From positions 1,674,001 through 1,738,000 of the forward strand of contig NZ_JAUSTJ010000002.1 in assembly GCF_030812785.1 (NCBI RefSeq): a DNA stretch of 64,000 nucleotides, in the 5' to 3' direction. The notes under the pieces are model-generated. The model worked only from the letters and a program-made list of their open reading frames with translations. It had not been told where the DNA came from and searched no databases. The DNA comes from Sphingomonas kyeonggiensis. GTDB taxonomy: Bacteria; Pseudomonadota; Alphaproteobacteria; Sphingomonadales; Sphingomonadaceae. This document shows, piece after piece, positions 63,089 through 64,000 of this stretch. How positions within the stretch are numbered: the stretch's first letter is position 1; each line of letters starts with the position of its first letter. The position numbers and the translations under genes were made by a program.

Positions 63089-63423
63089 TGCGACGCGCGG
63101 CGCCCCTGCTGCTCCTGAGCGCAGCGGCGCCGCTCTGCATGGCGGCGCTGACGAAGCCCGCCATGCCGCCGGAACGCGGGCGCACTGTCTATGTCGCGCA
63201 GTGCGCGAGCTGCCACGGCCGCGCCTTCGAAGGGATGGAGGACGGGCCGTCGCTCATCGGCGCCCGCTTCCAGGCCAAATGGCGCGGCCGTCCGGACGCG
63301 CTCTATGCCAAGATACGCCAGTCGATGCCGCAGGACGATCCGGGCACGTTGACGCCAGCCGAGGCCGGCGACGTCACCGCATTGCTCCTTGCCGCCAACC
63401 ACTTGCCAGCGAGACCCCAATGA
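63088..63423 (+). CDS. Small exported c-type cytochrome
   Basis: A 111-residue mono-haem cytochrome c. The signal peptide is RRAAPLLLLSAAAPLCMAA; the haem site is CASCH (Cys39, Cys42, His43) and the likely axial methionine is in QSMPQDDPG. The layout with GRTVYVAQCASCHG matches class I cytochromes that take electrons from periplasmic dehydrogenases. Its ATG overlaps the phosphoesterase stop (TAATG), and its stop overlaps the next gene's ATG (ATGA), so it is translated as an integral part of the operon. A redox protein between two phosphoesterases is unusual, and its partner is not visible in the window. Confidence 0.9.
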   Translation: MRRAAPLLLLSAAAPLCMAALTKPAMPPERGRTVYVAQCASCHGRAFEGMEDGPSLIGARFQAKWRGRPDALYAKIRQSMPQDDPGTLTPAEAGDVTALLLAANHLPARPQ

Positions 63424-64000
63424 AGCGCAACCTGAGCCTCCTCGCATTGGCGCTGCTCGCCGCCGCGCCCGCCGCCGCCAAGGGACGCTGCGGCGAATTC
63501 ACCATTGCGATGATCCCCGACACGCAGAACTATCTCGACTACAGCCACCAGAAATCGGCCGGCTATCCGGTGGACGGCACCGATCTGTTCCTCGAGCAGA
63601 TGCGCTGGATCGCCGCTCACGCGAAGAGCGCGGGCGGCGACATCGTCTTCGCCACCCATGTCGGTGACGTCTGGCAGCATTATTCGGAATGGATGGATCG
63701 CGCGCACGAGCTGCGCGGGTTCAGGGGCATGCCCAACGCGATGAGCTCCGAAGTGGCCGAGGGGCCGCGCAAGGAGACCCGAACCTTCGAGAGTCCTGCG
63801 GCAATCCGTGGTTTCGAGCTGTTGAAGGGCAAGCTCCCCTTCTCGGTGGTGCCCGGCAACCATGACTATGACGCGCTATGGACCGATCCCGCGCATCCGC
63901 CCCAGCCTGAGCGCACGGACTCGCTCAGGATCGGCCTGCGCCATCTGGGCGGGCTCGACGGGTTCCGCTCGGCCTTTTCCAGCGAGTCCGAGCTCTTCAA
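63420..64000 (+). CDS. Exported metallophosphoesterase, 3'-truncated
   Basis: The first 193 residues of a calcineurin-type phosphoesterase; the frame is open to the window end. A signal peptide (LSLLALALLAAAPAAA) precedes the metal-binding motifs PDTQNY (Asp of block I), HVGDVW (block II) and PGNHDYD (block III), all in order. Relatives cleave phosphodiesters or phosphomonoesters in the periplasm. ATG 63420 overlaps the cytochrome stop by 4 bases. With the phospholipase C-type enzyme upstream it forms a two-step set, diester then monoester or glycerophosphodiester cleavage, that could deliver phosphate; this pairing is inferred. Confidence 0.88.
   Translation, partial: MKRNLSLLALALLAAAPAAAKGRCGEFTIAMIPDTQNYLDYSHQKSAGYPVDGTDLFLEQMRWIAAHAKSAGGDIVFATHVGDVWQHYSEWMDRAHELRGFRGMPNAMSSEVAEGPRKETRTFESPAAIRGFELLKGKLPFSVVPGNHDYDALWTDPAHPPQPERTDSLRIGLRHLGGLDGFRSAFSSESELF

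Overview
This 64 kb window is GC-rich, densely coded DNA from an alphaproteobacterium. A member of the Sphingomonadaceae, probably Sphingomonas or a close relative, fits best. The grounds are the many TonB-dependent receptors of the Xanthomonas/Caulobacter type, paired tryptophan-halogenase-like proteins next to a receptor, a LacI regulator and an MFS sugar carrier, Tat-exported oxidoreductases, and scattered short palindromes of the CGTCATCCCGGCGAAAGC type that are common in sphingomonad genomes. I see no tRNA, rRNA, CRISPR array, transposase or prophage.

Layout. (1) 1-1637: the 3' part of a glutamine-dependent NAD synthase. (2) 1782-13896: carbohydrate genes. These are a GH3 glycosidase, a Gfo/Idh/MocA oxidoreductase, a class V aminotransferase-like enzyme, and a minus-strand run of MFS sugar carrier, SGNH esterase, GH97 glycosidase, cupin and two Tat-exported Gfo/Idh oxidoreductases that ends at an intrinsic terminator. 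(3) 14098-15917: an L,D-transpeptidase and a small lipoprotein. (4) 16078-27081: a second carbohydrate locus on the minus strand, a GH3 enzyme with a TonB receptor, then two halogenase-family flavoproteins, a LacI regulator and an MFS carrier. (5) 27377-42246: a transglutaminase-like cysteine peptidase, a TpsB outer-membrane transporter and a 3,942-residue two-partner-secretion exoprotein made of beta-helix modules and 13 tandem repeats of about 89 residues. (6) 42298-47251: an AraC regulator divergent from a three-subunit molybdenum aldehyde oxidoreductase of PaoABC type. (7) 47533-53117: two alpha/beta hydrolases and a sensor kinase/response regulator pair. (8) 53114-56434: an oxygen-response group of OmpW, HemN, an FNR-type regulator and a hemerythrin-like protein, with FNR-type boxes between the genes. 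(9) 56611-64000: ECF sigma factor, FecR, an STN-bearing TonB receptor, a phospholipase C-type phosphoesterase, a small cytochrome c and a metallophosphoesterase cut by the window end.

How the parts work together. The two carbohydrate loci contain what is needed to take glycosides across the outer membrane, cleave them (GH3, GH97, esterase), oxidise sugars in the periplasm (Gfo/Idh) and import products (MFS). Shared LacI-type palindromes lie upstream of both GH3 genes, the FucP-type carrier and the halogenase operon and suggest one or two small regulons. The FNR-type regulator probably controls its neighbours hemN, ompW and the hemerythrin gene. The last block looks like a surface-signalling cassette (sigma, anti-sigma, transducing receptor) attached to enzymes that release phosphate from organic phosphoesters. 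Start codons were chosen from ribosome-binding sites, signal peptides and gene overlaps, and several are GTG or TTG.
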